Shown: positions 33,753 to 43,424, counted from the first letter of the stretch. The stretch: DNA of 64,000 bases from Pseudomonas sp. G.S.17 (GCF_038096165.1 NZ_CP151076.1:3841501-3905500), one strand, 5' to 3'. Translations and numbers: made by a program. Notes: generated from the sequence alone by a model not told the origin.

Positions 33753-36023
33753 TTAGCGAGCCATGATTTTCCAGGCGCGGTGGATCTTGCTGTTGCGAGC
33801 GAAGTCCGGGTCCACGGTCTGGGCGGTGATTTCTTCCACGGCATAACGCTCGCCGAGGTTTTCATCGAGCACGAACTTGCGGAAGTTGTTGGAGAAATAC
33901 AGCACGCCGCCGGGTGCAAGACGCGCCATAGCCAGATCGAGCAACTGCACCTGATCACGTTGCACGTCGAAGATCCCTTCCATGCGCTTGGAGTTGGAGA
34001 ACGTCGGCGGATCAATGAAGATCAGGTCGTATTCCTCACGGCACGCTTCCAGCCACGCCATCACATCACCCTGTTCCAGACGGTTCTTGTCAGAGAAGCC
34101 ATTCAGCGACAGATTGCGACGCGCCCAGTCCAGATACGTCTTGGACAGGTCAACGCTGGTGGTGCTGCGCGCGCCGCCCTTGGCCGCATGCACGCTGGCC
34201 GTTGCGGTGTAGGCATACAGATTGAGGAAACGCTTGCCCGCCGCTTCACGCTGGATACGCATACGCATCGGGCGGTGGTCGAGGAACAGGCCGGTGTCCA
34301 GGTAATCCGTGAGGTTCACCAGCAACTTGACGCCACCTTCGCTGACTTCCCGGAACTGGCCCTGGGCACTTTGCCGCTCGTACTGCTTGGTGCCGCTCTG
34401 GCGTTCGCGACGCTTGATCACCACGCGGCTCTTGTCGATATTCAGCGCCTGGGGAATGGCCGCCAGCGCATCGAACAGGCGCGCCGAGGCTTTCTCCGGG
34501 TCGATGGACTTGGGCGCGGCGTATTCCTGCACGTGAACCCAGTCGTGGTACAGGTCGATGGCCAGCGAGTATTCCGGCATGTCGGCATCGTAGACGCGAT
34601 AGCAATCGATCCCTTCGCGACGAACCCATTTGCCCAACAGCTTGAGGTTCTTCTGCAAGCGGTTGGCGAACATCTGCCCGCCTTCGCTCAAGCGCGGCTG
34701 CTCGACCACCACTGGAACCGGTTTGATCGGGTTGCCGTTCTTGTTGTACTTCTCGTATTTGCCCGGCGCTTCCAGCGCGCTGGTGTCCTCGGGCTCGACC
34801 TGTTCACGCTCGATCTGGCGCTGTTCGGCCGTGCGCCGCTCGCCGGTGACAAACTGGTCAGGAAGCACTTTGATCAACAGCAGCTTGCACGGCAAGGCGC
34901 CGTTCCAGAAGGCGTATTGCTTGTGGCTGCGAATGCCCATGCGTTTGCCCAGATCCGGAGCGCCGGTAAATACCGCGGCCTCCCAGTTCAGGCAAGCCTG
35001 ACGCAGACGTTCACCGAGGTTCTGGTAAAGATAAAGCAGGCTTGCCTCATCACCCAGACGCTCGCCGTATGGAGGGTTGCAGATCACCAGGCCTTTCTGG
35101 TTCTGGTCCGGGCGCGGCTCGAAGGTGGCGACTTCGCCCTGATAGACCTTGATCCAGTCACTCAGGCCAGCGCGTTCGATGTTGTTACGCCCCGGCTGGA
35201 TCAGGCGCGGGTCAGCTTCATAGCCGCGAATCCACAGCGGCGGCTTGGCCAGACCGGCCTGTGCCCGAGCCACTGCATCATCATGCAACTTGGTCCACAG
35301 CGCCGGGACGTGCCCCAGCCATGCCGAAAAACCCCAACGCTCGCGCTTGAGGTTGGGCGCAATGTCGGCAGCCATCATGGCCGCTTCCACCAGGAAGGTG
35401 CCCACGCCGCACATTGGGTCAGCCAGCGCGCCACCTTCAGCGGCAATGCGCGGCCAGCCGGCACGGATCAGGATTGCTGCTGCAAGGTTTTCCTTGAGGG
35501 GGGCGGCGCCTTGCTGCAAGCGATAGCCACGCTGGTGCAGGCTGTGACCAGACAAGTCCAGGGACAGGATGGCTTCGCCGCGATCCAGGCGCAAATGCAC
35601 GCGCAGATCGGGATTGAGCTTGTCGACCGAAGGCCGCAGGCCATCCGGCGTACGCAATTTGTCGACGATGGCGTCCTTGACCTTCAGGGCGCCAAAGTGG
35701 GTGTTATCAATGCCCGAACCGTTACCGCTGAACTCCACCGCCAGCGAACCATCGGCTTCAAGGTGGTCCTGCCAGTCGATATCCAGCACGCCGTGATACA
35801 GGTCTTCGGCGTCTTTCATCGGGAAGCGCTTGAGCACCAGCAGCACACGGTTGGCCAGGCGCGACCACAGGCATAACCGGTAGGCGGTTTCCATGGTAGC
35901 GACGCCACGGATGGCCGAGGTGTGTTCCCGGGTCTCCTCAAGGCCAAGCGCAGTGGCTTCCTCAGACAGCAGGCCTTCGAGGCCTTTTGGGCACGTGAGG
36001 AAAAGTTCGTAACGTTCGGACAT
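33753..36023 (-). CDS. rlmL: Bifunctional 23S rRNA methyltransferase RlmKL
   Basis: Fused enzyme that makes m2G2445 (RlmL half) and m7G2069 (RlmK half) in 23S rRNA. The 756-residue product begins MSERYELFLTCPKGLEGLL, followed by the THUMP domain. The first methyltransferase has PMCGVGTFLVEAA and NPPYGERLG; the second has LNLYAYTATASVHAAKGGA and FIDPPTFSNSKRM. ATG at 36023 matches the family start. The gene is slightly longer than in E. coli because of a charged linker around residues 400-440. Confidence 0.95.
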   Translation of the reverse strand: MSERYELFLTCPKGLEGLLSEEATALGLEETREHTSAIRGVATMETAYRLCLWSRLANRVLLVLKRFPMKDAEDLYHGVLDIDWQDHLEADGSLAVEFSGNGSGIDNTHFGALKVKDAIVDKLRTPDGLRPSVDKLNPDLRVHLRLDRGEAILSLDLSGHSLHQRGYRLQQGAAPLKENLAAAILIRAGWPRIAAEGGALADPMCGVGTFLVEAAMMAADIAPNLKRERWGFSAWLGHVPALWTKLHDDAVARAQAGLAKPPLWIRGYEADPRLIQPGRNNIERAGLSDWIKVYQGEVATFEPRPDQNQKGLVICNPPYGERLGDEASLLYLYQNLGERLRQACLNWEAAVFTGAPDLGKRMGIRSHKQYAFWNGALPCKLLLIKVLPDQFVTGERRTAEQRQIEREQVEPEDTSALEAPGKYEKYNKNGNPIKPVPVVVEQPRLSEGGQMFANRLQKNLKLLGKWVRREGIDCYRVYDADMPEYSLAIDLYHDWVHVQEYAAPKSIDPEKASARLFDALAAIPQALNIDKSRVVIKRRERQSGTKQYERQSAQGQFREVSEGGVKLLVNLTDYLDTGLFLDHRPMRMRIQREAAGKRFLNLYAYTATASVHAAKGGARSTTSVDLSKTYLDWARRNLSLNGFSDKNRLEQGDVMAWLEACREEYDLIFIDPPTFSNSKRMEGIFDVQRDQVQLLDLAMARLAPGGVLYFSNNFRKFVLDENLGERYAVEEITAQTVDPDFARNSKIHRAWKIMAR

Positions 36024-36617
36024 GAATATTCCAGGGCCGTAGCCATAAGCGGCGGGCAACGCATTGCCCTACCAGATTTAAAACAAGCGTCTTTCTTGGA
36101 GAACGCCTGCGTGGCACACACATTGTGCCGGTCCACCGCATGAGGTTATGACGTCAGTGCGGCAGTTTTACCTTGAATTCAGTTTGTCTGCCTTCAGCCC
36201 GCAATGGCCAAAAGACACTGGGCTCAAATGCACCCATTCAGCATGACAGCTGCCGTAATAAAAAGTCACATCGTGACCCTTCGTCGAAAAGCCTTTGAAT
36301 GCATTCAGCCATCACCCGCACTTGAGAACCTGTCTCAGCTTGCGCCGAAACCCTCGACATTGCGGGCTTGTAGAAAATATCAAGTTTGAAACACCTGAGG
36401 GCTTATGTCTCTGAGGTCACAAATGTTACGTGCTTATGACAAAACGATCATTCACAGCGCCCAATCCATTGGTTAGAACTCATCTCAGGTTGTTACTGCA
36501 ATGGTAACGACACCAAGCCCGCGACGCCGGCAGCGGGCACCAACGGCAGAAATTTTCTGCCCGACCTCAGCACGAGGTCCCAGGGACATTACAGTCAACA
36601 AACGAGGGCAACACCCT
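36024..36617. other. Long intergenic region upstream of rmf
   Basis: Nearly 600 bases without a supported gene. It should hold the rlmKL promoter (left) and the growth-phase-controlled rmf promoter (right). A 61-codon frame at 36204-36389 lacks a ribosome site and a recognisable product. A small GTCAC-ATC-GTGAC palindrome lies at 36265-36277. An unannotated small RNA is possible but nothing specific is visible. Confidence 0.45.
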
Positions 36618-36833
36618 ATGAGAAGACTTAAGCGTGATCCGTTGGAAAGAGCATTTTTACGCGGATACCAATATGGCGTTCATGGAAAATCCCGTGAGCT
36701 TTGCCCTTTTACTCTACCGTCAGTACGCCAAGCGTGGATAAATGGTTGGCGAGAAGGACGCGGCGACAACTGGGACGGTATGACCGGCACTGCGGGAATC
36801 CACAGACTCAACGAACTTCACGCGGTCGGGTAA
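36618..36833 (+). CDS. rmf: Ribosome modulation factor
   Basis: A 71-residue basic protein that dimerises 70S ribosomes into inactive 100S particles in stationary phase. Family signatures are RDPLERAFLRGYQYGVHGKSRELCPF and the AWINGWREGRGDNWDG segment. GAGGG lies 8 bases upstream of the ATG. It ends before a strong terminator shared with convergent pyrD. Confidence 0.95.
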   Translation: MRRLKRDPLERAFLRGYQYGVHGKSRELCPFTLPSVRQAWINGWREGRGDNWDGMTGTAGIHRLNELHAVG

Positions 36834-36918
36834 TCAGGTAACTTCCGACCAGTCCAGCAAATCTCTGAAAAAATGACCTAACCAGGCGCGTCCCATCCGG
36901 GCGCGGGGCGAAAGCCCA

Positions 36919-36944
36919 GGGGCTCCTCAGGAGCCCCTTTTTTT
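36919..36944. terminator. Intrinsic terminator
   Basis: GGGGCTCC-TCA-GGAGCCCC followed by seven T, between convergent rmf and pyrD. Confidence 0.9.
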
Positions 36945-37974
36945 ATGCCTGACGTTTGGGCATTGCCGCGATGGCGTCCACCGATTGGCGAATCAGCGCC
37001 GGGCCTTTATAGATAAAGCCGGAGTAGATCTGCACCAGACTGGCACCGGCGGCGATTTTCTCAGCCGCGTGCCTGCCTTCGGTGATGCCGCCCGCAGCGA
37101 TGATCGGCAGACGCCCGGCCAGTTCGCCAGCGAGGATCTTCACCGTATGCGTGCTCTTCTCGCGTACCGGCGCACCTGACAACCCGCCCGCTTCGTCGCC
37201 ATGAGGCAAGCCTTCAACGCCCTGGCGGCTGAGTGTGGTGTTGGTGGCGATGACGGCGTCCATGCCGGATTCGATCAGCGCGGCGGCAACCAGCACGGTT
37301 TCTTCATCGGTCATGTCCGGAGCGATCTTGATCGCCAACGGCACGCGCTTGCCATGCAACTGGGTCAGCGCCTGCTGACGGATGCTCAAGGCTTCCAGCA
37401 GTTGCTTGAGCGAATCGCCGAACTGCAGGCTGCGCAGCCCCGGCGTGTTGGGCGAGCTGACATTGACCGTGACGTAACTGGCGTGGGCATAGACCTTGTC
37501 CAGGCAAATCAGATAGTCATCCACGGCGCGCTCGACCGGCGTATCGAAATTCTTGCCGATATTGATGCCCAGGATACCGGTGTATTTCGCCGCCTGAACC
37601 CGGCTGATCAGATGATCGACGCCCAGATTGTTGAAGCCCATGCGATTGATGATCGCCTCGGCGTGCGGCAGGCGGAAAATCCGTGGTTTCGGATTGCCCG
37701 GCTGCGGACGCGGCGTGACTGTGCCGATCTCGACAAAGCCGAAACCCAGCTGGGCGAAACCGTCGATGGCCGCGCCGTTCTTGTCCAGCCCTGCCGCCAG
37801 CCCGACCGGATTGGGAAATTCCAGGCCCATGACAGTCACCGGCAGGCGCGCAGGCGTCTTGCTCAGCAAGCGGTTGAGCCCCAGGCGTCCGCCAGCACCA
37901 ATCAGGTCCAGCGACAGGTCATGGGAGGCTTCCGGGGAAAGTTTGAACAGTAACTGGCGGGCCAGGTTATACAT
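36943..37974 (-). CDS. pyrD: Dihydroorotate dehydrogenase (quinone)
   Basis: Membrane-associated class 2 enzyme that oxidises dihydroorotate to orotate in pyrimidine synthesis, passing electrons to quinone through FMN. The 343-residue product has the class 2 N-terminal amphipathic helix ([22 protein letters not shown]), [27 protein letters not shown] with the catalytic Ser, and IIAAGGI. Convergent with rmf across one terminator; divergent from nasS. Confidence 0.96.
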   Translation of the reverse strand: MYNLARQLLFKLSPEASHDLSLDLIGAGGRLGLNRLLSKTPARLPVTVMGLEFPNPVGLAAGLDKNGAAIDGFAQLGFGFVEIGTVTPRPQPGNPKPRIFRLPHAEAIINRMGFNNLGVDHLISRVQAAKYTGILGINIGKNFDTPVERAVDDYLICLDKVYAHASYVTVNVSSPNTPGLRSLQFGDSLKQLLEALSIRQQALTQLHGKRVPLAIKIAPDMTDEETVLVAAALIESGMDAVIATNTTLSRQGVEGLPHGDEAGGLSGAPVREKSTHTVKILAGELAGRLPIIAAGGITEGRHAAEKIAAGASLVQIYSGFIYKGPALIRQSVDAIAAMPKRQA

Positions 37975-38280
37975 GGGCGGGCGCGACTCGTCGAAGCTGA
38001 ATTCAGGGCGGCGATTATAGACGTCTGGGCGCGCGCGCGCGAGGCATGCGATCAGCTTTTAACAGCATGACGTCGCAGCGCTCGCCCGGGCTGGCATATC
38101 GCTTGCTTGGAACAGTCATCAGCACGCGTTCCAACGGTGGAGCGCGGCACAGACAATGGCGTCGTTTTCGTCCTTGCTTTATGCAACGGCTTGAACGACG
38201 CTTTTTTTATGGAAGATCCCGTCATCGGGCCAGGCACAAACGCTCCCGAGACAGGCTTTTCCGGAAAGGAAGACACGCTT
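37975..38280. other. Intergenic region pyrD/nasS
   Basis: 306 bases with the pyrD promoter at the left and a candidate sigma-54 promoter for nasS at 38092-38107. About 160 bases of leader lie between that promoter and the nasS ATG. An open frame runs through it but no family homology starts before 38281. Confidence 0.55.
38092..38107 (+). promoter_or_regulatory. Candidate sigma-54 promoter of nasST
   Basis: TGGCATATCGCTTGCT: the GG and GC doublets are exactly 10 bases apart, matching the TGGCAC-N5-TTGC consensus. Nitrogen genes in Pseudomonas are usually NtrC/sigma-54 controlled. Confidence 0.6.
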
Positions 38281-39492
38281 ATGAATACCTCCACGAACGA
38301 CCCGCTCGCCTGGGTGAATGGCAGCGATGCGCCAGAGATGAACAGCCTTGACCTGGGCTTCATGGCGTTGTCCGACAGTGCATCGTTGGTGGTGGCCGCC
38401 ACTCAGGGGTTCGCCCAGCCTTATGGCCTGACCCTCAATCTCAAACGCCAGGCTTCCTGGGCCAGCCTGCGTGACAAACTGGTCAGCGGCGAACTGCATG
38501 CGGCCCACAGTCTTTACGGCCTGATCTATGCCGTGCAACTGGGTATCGGCGGCGGTGCCGCGACGGACATGGCGGTGTTGATGGGCCTGAACCAGAACGG
38601 CCAGAGCATCAACCTGTCGCGCCCGCTGCAAGATGCCGGCGTGATCACTCCTGAGGCACTGGACCGGCGCGCGCACCAAAGCGGCCCAAAGCTGACCTTC
38701 GCCCAAACCTTCCCCACTGGCAATCATGCGATGTGGTTGTATTACTGGCTGGCCAGCCAAGGCATTCATCCGCTTCACGACGTGACCAGCGTGGTCGTGC
38801 CACCGCCGCAAATGGTTGCGCACCTGCAGGCCGGGCGGATCGACGGCTTCTGCGTCGGCGAACCCTGGGGGGCCAGTGCCGTGCAGCAGCAGCTGGGTTT
38901 CACCTTCGCCACCAGCCAGGCGATCTGGCCGGACCACCCGGAAAAAGTCCTGGGTTGCACCCGCGAGTTTGTCGAACAGAACCCCAACACCGCGCGCGCG
39001 CTGGTCAAGGCGGTTCTGGAGGCCAGCCGTTTCATCGAAGAAAATCAGGAAAACCGCCGCAGCACCGCGCAGCTGCTCAGTGGCAAAGACTACCTGGATG
39101 CTCCCGCCAGCTGCATCGAGCCGCGTTTGCTCGGGGAATACAGCGATGGGCTGGGCAACCAATGGCAAGATAACCATGCCCTGCGCTTTCATGGCGGCGG
39201 CGAAGTGAACCTGCCTTATCTATCCGATGGCATATGGTTCATGACCCAATTCCGCCGCTGGGGCCTGCTGCGCGAAGACCCGGACTATCTGTCGGTCGCC
39301 ACCAGCGTTCACCAACTGGAGTTGTATCGCCAGGCGGCGGGTGAAGTGGGCGTTGAAGTCGCCGCTTCGACCATGCGCAGCAGCCAGTTGATCGACGGCA
39401 AGGTCTGGGACGGCAGCGATCCGGCGGGCTACGCGCGCAGCTTCAAGCTGCATGCGCTGGCCGATACCGCCCCCGCCGTTGTCAGTCGCTGA
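38281..39492 (+). CDS. nasS: Nitrate/nitrite sensor NasS
   Basis: A 403-residue relative of the NrtA/CmpA periplasmic nitrate-binding proteins but without a signal peptide, as expected for cytoplasmic NasS. NasS holds NasT inactive until nitrate or nitrite binds. Typical features are NSLDLGFMALSDSASLVVAA, FPTGNHAMWLYYWLASQGI and DGFCVGEPWG. AAGGA lies about 10 bases before the ATG. nasT follows after 11 bases, so they are an operon. Confidence 0.9.
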   Translation: MNTSTNDPLAWVNGSDAPEMNSLDLGFMALSDSASLVVAATQGFAQPYGLTLNLKRQASWASLRDKLVSGELHAAHSLYGLIYAVQLGIGGGAATDMAVLMGLNQNGQSINLSRPLQDAGVITPEALDRRAHQSGPKLTFAQTFPTGNHAMWLYYWLASQGIHPLHDVTSVVVPPPQMVAHLQAGRIDGFCVGEPWGASAVQQQLGFTFATSQAIWPDHPEKVLGCTREFVEQNPNTARALVKAVLEASRFIEENQENRRSTAQLLSGKDYLDAPASCIEPRLLGEYSDGLGNQWQDNHALRFHGGGEVNLPYLSDGIWFMTQFRRWGLLREDPDYLSVATSVHQLELYRQAAGEVGVEVAASTMRSSQLIDGKVWDGSDPAGYARSFKLHALADTAPAVVSR

Positions 39493-39503
39493 GGGCCGCA
39501 ATC

Positions 39504-40079
39504 ATGCTACGTATCCTGTTGATCAACGACACGCCAAAAAAAGTCGGACGCCTCAAAGCAGCGCTCTCCGAAGCGGGATTTGAAGTCATCGACGAGTCCG
39601 GACTGATCATCGACTTGCCCGCGCGGGTTGAAGCGGTACGCCCGGACGTAATCCTCATTGACACCGAATCCCCGGGCCGCGACGTCATGGAGCAGGTGGT
39701 GCTGGTCAGTCGTGACCAGCCGCGCCCTATCGTGATGTTCACCGACGAGCACGACCCGGACGTGATGCGCCAGGCGATCAAGTCCGGGGTCAGCGCTTAC
39801 ATCGTCGAAGGCATTCTTGCCCAGCGCCTGCAGCCTATCCTCGATGTCGCCATGGCACGATTTGAGAGCGATCAAGCCTTGCGTGCCCAACTTCAGGCAC
39901 GCGATCAGCAGTTGGCCGAACGCAAACGCATCGAACTGGCCAAGGGCCTGCTGATGAAAATGAAGGATTGCAAGGAGGAAGAGGCCTACACCCTGATGCG
40001 CCGCCAGGCCATGAGCAGGCAGCAGAAACTGATCCAGGTGGCCGAACAGATCATCGCCATGAGCGAGCTGCTGGGGTGA
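39504..40079 (+). CDS. nasT: ANTAR-domain antiterminator NasT
   Basis: A 191-residue RNA-binding response-regulator-like protein. A receiver-like domain (1-120, LIDTESPGRD) precedes a coiled segment and a C-terminal ANTAR domain (about 130-190, ELAKGLLMKMKDCKEEEAYTLMRRQAMSRQQKL). NasT released from NasS binds paired hexaloop hairpins in nas mRNA leaders and prevents termination. Two such leaders are seen here, ahead of nasA and ahead of the nirB-like gene. Confidence 0.93.
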   Translation: MLRILLINDTPKKVGRLKAALSEAGFEVIDESGLIIDLPARVEAVRPDVILIDTESPGRDVMEQVVLVSRDQPRPIVMFTDEHDPDVMRQAIKSGVSAYIVEGILAQRLQPILDVAMARFESDQALRAQLQARDQQLAERKRIELAKGLLMKMKDCKEEEAYTLMRRQAMSRQQKLIQVAEQIIAMSELLG

Positions 40080-40130
40080 TTTCCTGCCTCACCTTATTCC
40101 CCATAACTAACTGACTTAGATGGATTTTCT

Positions 40131-40206
40131 GTAGGAGACAACTGGTTGGCGAGACAATGGCCCTGTGTTGGCAGAGCTATCGCCTCGCTAACAAGTTCGC
40201 TCCTAC
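40131..40206. repeat. REP-type imperfect palindrome
   Basis: Outer GTAGGAG/CTCCTAC edges with internal GCGAG/CTCGC pairing. It resembles the extragenic palindrome at 17554 and lies between nasT and the nasA promoter. Confidence 0.6.
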
Positions 40207-40261
40207 GGAGCGCGCCTGAATGCGCCAGATTGTTGTGTCAGTTAACACCCGATTCTGACGA

Positions 40262-40277
40262 TGGCCCAGCTTTTGCT
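40262..40277 (+). promoter_or_regulatory. Candidate sigma-54 promoter of nasA
   Basis: TGGCCCAGCTTTTGCT, with GG and GC 10 bases apart. Predicted start near 40288 puts the first leader hairpin at the very 5' end of the mRNA. Confidence 0.65.
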
Positions 40278-40291
40278 TAGCTAATCACACA

Positions 40292-40374
40292 GGTAGCCAA
40301 CGGCGGTTGCCCCACTTACGACAAAGACGTCGCACACCTCTTTCGCCAACGCGAATCGGGTTGCGGCGTTTTTT
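40292..40374 (+). ncRNA. NasT-type antitermination leader of nasA
   Basis: First hairpin 40292-40311: seven-pair stem with hexaloop AACGGC. Second hairpin 40319-40332: stem CGAC/GTCG with hexaloop AAAGAC. Both loops carry A at position 1 and G at position 4, the rule for ANTAR-protein targets. An intrinsic terminator follows (stem 40344-40368, then TTTTTT). Without NasT transcription should stop here; with it nasA is read. Confidence 0.75.
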
Positions 40375-40381
40375 GCGTTTT

Positions 40382-40400
40382 GGCCCCAGTGATTGGGGCC
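40382..40400 (+). repeat. Second hairpin in nasA leader
   Basis: GGCCCC (40382-40387) and GGGGCC (40395-40400), followed by GGTGG-AG-CCACC. Possibly part of the leader structure; no T-run follows. Confidence 0.4.
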
Positions 40401-40496
40401 GGTGGAGCCACCGAGGTTATGGATGCTCCACCTGCAGGTCTTCGCCCGCTGCGGTTCACGAACCGACAGACTTCCTTTATGCAGATGAGGTGTTCA

Positions 40497-41708
40497 ATGA
40501 ATACAAGTTTCTGGAAAGCCGGCCACAAACCGACTCTGTTCGCTGCCTTTCTGTATTTCGACCTGAGCTTCATGGTCTGGTACCTGCTTGGCCCCTTGGC
40601 CGTACAGATCGCCGCCGACTTGCACCTGACCACACAGCAACGCGGCCTGATGGTGGCAACGCCGATTCTGGCTGGCGCAGTGCTGCGCTTCGTGATGGGT
40701 TTGCTGGCTGATCAACTGTCGCCGAAAACCGCTGGCATCATCGGCCAGGTCATCGTCATTTGCGCCCTGTTCGGTGCCTGGAAACTGGGCATTCACAGTT
40801 ATGAACAGGCGCTGATTCTAGGTCTGTTCCTCGGTATGGCGGGCGCTTCGTTCGCTGTCGCCCTGCCGCTGGCCTCGCAATGGTACCCGGCCGAGCATCA
40901 GGGCAAGGCCATGGGCATCGCCGGTGCGGGCAATTCCGGTACGGTTCTGGCCGCGTTGATTGCACCCGTGCTGGCCATGGCATTCGGCTGGAGTAACGTG
41001 TTCGGTTTTGCCGTCATCCCATTGGTGTTGACGCTGATTGCCTTTTGCCTGATGGCACGCAATGCACCAGAACGCTCCAAACCCAAGTCCATGGCGGACT
41101 ATCTCAAGGCATTGGGTGATCGTGACAGCTGGTGGTTCATGTTCTTCTACAGCGTCACCTTCGGCGGTTTCATCGGTCTGGCCAGCGCCCTGCCCGGCTA
41201 TTTCAACGATCAATACGGCCTGAGCCCGGTCACCGCCGGTTACTACACCGCAGCCTGCGTCTTCGGTGGCAGTCTGATGCGTCCATTGGGTGGCGCGCTT
41301 GCTGATCGGTTCGGCGGGATTCGCACCTTGTCCGGCATGTACGCCGTAGCCGCCATCTGCATCGCTGCCGTAGGCTTCAACCTGCCCAGCTCGTGGGCGG
41401 CACTGGCGCTGTTTGTCGCAGCCATGCTCGGTCTGGGCGCGGGTAACGGCGCAGTATTCCAGCTGGTCCCACAGCGTTTCCGCAAGGAAATCGGCGTCAT
41501 GACCGGCCTGATAGGCATGGCCGGCGGCATTGGTGGCTTCCTGCTGGCAGCCGGTCTGGGTGCAATCAAGCAAAACACCGGCGACTACCAGCTCGGCCTG
41601 TGGTTGTTCGCCCTCCTTGGCGTCCTGGCCTGGTTCGGCCTGCTCAACGTCAAGCGCCGCTGGAGAACCACTTGGGGTTCGGCAGCAGTTACCGCCGCCC
41701 GCGTCTGA
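40497..41708 (+). CDS. nasA: Nitrate/nitrite MFS transporter
   Basis: A 403-residue twelve-helix NarK/NasA-type carrier importing nitrate for assimilation. Family marks include FDLSFMVWYLLGPLA, ALPLASQWYPAEHQGKAMGIAGAGNSGT and the LGLGAGNGAVFQLVPQRF repeat (nitrate signature). GAGG lies before the ATG. It is preceded by a sigma-54 promoter and a NasT leader, and followed after 8 bases by a kinase/phosphatase fusion gene. Confidence 0.93.
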   Translation: MNTSFWKAGHKPTLFAAFLYFDLSFMVWYLLGPLAVQIAADLHLTTQQRGLMVATPILAGAVLRFVMGLLADQLSPKTAGIIGQVIVICALFGAWKLGIHSYEQALILGLFLGMAGASFAVALPLASQWYPAEHQGKAMGIAGAGNSGTVLAALIAPVLAMAFGWSNVFGFAVIPLVLTLIAFCLMARNAPERSKPKSMADYLKALGDRDSWWFMFFYSVTFGGFIGLASALPGYFNDQYGLSPVTAGYYTAACVFGGSLMRPLGGALADRFGGIRTLSGMYAVAAICIAAVGFNLPSSWAALALFVAAMLGLGAGNGAVFQLVPQRFRKEIGVMTGLIGMAGGIGGFLLAAGLGAIKQNTGDYQLGLWLFALLGVLAWFGLLNVKRRWRTTWGSAAVTAARV

Positions 41709-41716
41709 GGTAGGCA

Positions 41717-43369
41717 ATGAGCCTGCAACTGAGTTTCGCCCAGTGCAGCGCCAGCGGTCCGCGACCGGAAAACCAGGACGCCCTGCGCCTGGTGACGCCG
41801 GTCCCGGCGCTCGCCGCCAGCAAGGGTTATCTGTTCGCGGTTGCCGATGGTGTCAGCCAGTGCGTCGATGGCGCACTGGCGGCGCAATCCACCTTGCAGG
41901 CCCTGGCGCTGGACTATTACTCCACGCCGGAAACCTGGGGCATCGCCCAGTCGCTGGATCGCCTGCTGCTGGCGCAGAATCGCTGGTTGTTGGCCAATGG
42001 CTTACTGACCACGCTGAGCGCACTGGTGCTGCGCGGCCGGCGATTCACCCTGGCCCATGTCGGCGATTGTCGGGCCTATCGCTGGCACCGAGGTGAATTG
42101 CAGCGCATCAGCGACGACCACGTCTGGGAACAACCAGACATGCAGCATGTGCTCAAGCGCGCACTCGGGCTGGATCAGTACGTGGTCATGGATTACCTGG
42201 ACGGCGAACTGCGCGAAGGTGAGCGGTTGCTGCTGGTCAGTGACGGAGTCTGGGCTACGCTGGGGGATGCCAGCATCCGCTCGATTCTCACCGAACAGGA
42301 CGATCTCGACACCGCGGTGCAGACCCTGGTCAATGCCGCGCATCTGGCAGGCAGTCAGGATAATGCCAGCGCCCTGCTGATCCACATCGATAAGCTGGGC
42401 CAGGACGATCTCGGCGATACGCTGGTCCAGCTTCAGCAATGGCCGTTGCCGCCAGCGCTGAAAGCCGGTCAGCGCTTCGAGGGTTTCGAAGTGGTCAGCC
42501 TGCTGGCGGAATCGCGGCAGTCATTGCTTTATCGGGTCTGCGACCCGCTCGGCCAGCGGTGGCTCCTGAAAACCCTGCCAGCCAATCGGCATGACGAAAC
42601 CAACGCAGGGCAAAGCCTGTTGCTGGAAGAGTGGTTTCTGCGTCGGGTAGCCGGGCGTTACTTTCCCGAACTGCATCCTGCCCCGGATCGTCAGCATCTG
42701 TACTACCTGATGCGCGAACACGGTGGCCGCACGCTGGCCGAGCTGTTTGCGCTCAGCGGTCCTGTTTCCGTTGCGCATTGGCAGGATCTGGCGACACGCC
42801 TGCTGCGCGCCGTGGGTTTGCTGCATCGGCGCAATATCATTCATCGCGACATCAAGCCGGAAAACCTGCTGCTTGATGACGACGGCGAATTGCGCCTGCT
42901 GGATTTCGGGCTGGCGTATTGCCCCGGTCTGTCGGCACCGGCTGACGAACTGCCCGGCACCCCGAGTTTTATTGCGCCAGAGGCTTTCAATGGTGCAGAA
43001 CCCGGCCCTCAGCAGGACTTGTACGCCGTCGGCGTCACGCTCTATTACCTCCTGACCGGCCATTATCCGTACGGCGAAATAGAGGCGTTTCAACATCGGC
43101 GGTTCGGCACCCCGGTTCCCGCCAGCCGCTATCGGCCGGATGTACCGGACTGGCTGGATCACAGCCTGCAACAGGCACTGCACGCCGAGCCGGATTCACG
43201 CTATGAAACGGCGGAACAGTGGCTGCTGCAACTGGAACAGGCCGAACACCGGCCGGTGGTCCAGCATCGGCCACTGCTGGAACGCGAGCCGCTCAAGGTA
43301 TGGCGCAGCCTGGCGCTGGTGTCGTTGCTGGTGAACCTGATCCTGATCATCTGGCTGTTGCGCCACTGA
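41717..43369 (+). CDS. PP2C phosphatase-Ser/Thr kinase fusion
   Basis: A 550-residue membrane-tethered protein joining opposing activities. Residues 1 to about 240 form a PP2C-type phosphatase (GPRPENQDA, AVADGVSQCVDG, LAHVGDCRAY, SDGVW, SQDNASALL). Residues about 260-510 form a Ser/Thr kinase with HRDIKPEN (42842-42865) and LDFGLA. A C-terminal helix (LALVSLLVNLILIIWLL) anchors it. The kinase glycine loop is degenerate (LLAESRQSLLYR), so activity is uncertain. It is cotranscribed with nasA, and a role in nitrate transport control is plausible. Confidence 0.88.
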   Translation: MSLQLSFAQCSASGPRPENQDALRLVTPVPALAASKGYLFAVADGVSQCVDGALAAQSTLQALALDYYSTPETWGIAQSLDRLLLAQNRWLLANGLLTTLSALVLRGRRFTLAHVGDCRAYRWHRGELQRISDDHVWEQPDMQHVLKRALGLDQYVVMDYLDGELREGERLLLVSDGVWATLGDASIRSILTEQDDLDTAVQTLVNAAHLAGSQDNASALLIHIDKLGQDDLGDTLVQLQQWPLPPALKAGQRFEGFEVVSLLAESRQSLLYRVCDPLGQRWLLKTLPANRHDETNAGQSLLLEEWFLRRVAGRYFPELHPAPDRQHLYYLMREHGGRTLAELFALSGPVSVAHWQDLATRLLRAVGLLHRRNIIHRDIKPENLLLDDDGELRLLDFGLAYCPGLSAPADELPGTPSFIAPEAFNGAEPGPQQDLYAVGVTLYYLLTGHYPYGEIEAFQHRRFGTPVPASRYRPDVPDWLDHSLQQALHAEPDSRYETAEQWLLQLEQAEHRPVVQHRPLLEREPLKVWRSLALVSLLVNLILIIWLLRH

Positions 43370-43424
43370 GCATTGCGCCCCGCTTCGGTGCAAAGCGCAC
43401 CAAAGCGGGAACCTCCGCCATCCC

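Noticed and set aside
33780..35876. A 698-codon plus-strand frame opposite rlmKL
   Set aside because: Low-complexity His/Gln-rich antisense translation without any motif; rlmKL is unambiguous.
36204..36389. A 61-codon frame in the rmf upstream region
   Set aside because: No ribosome site, unusual composition, and it lies in an expected promoter region.
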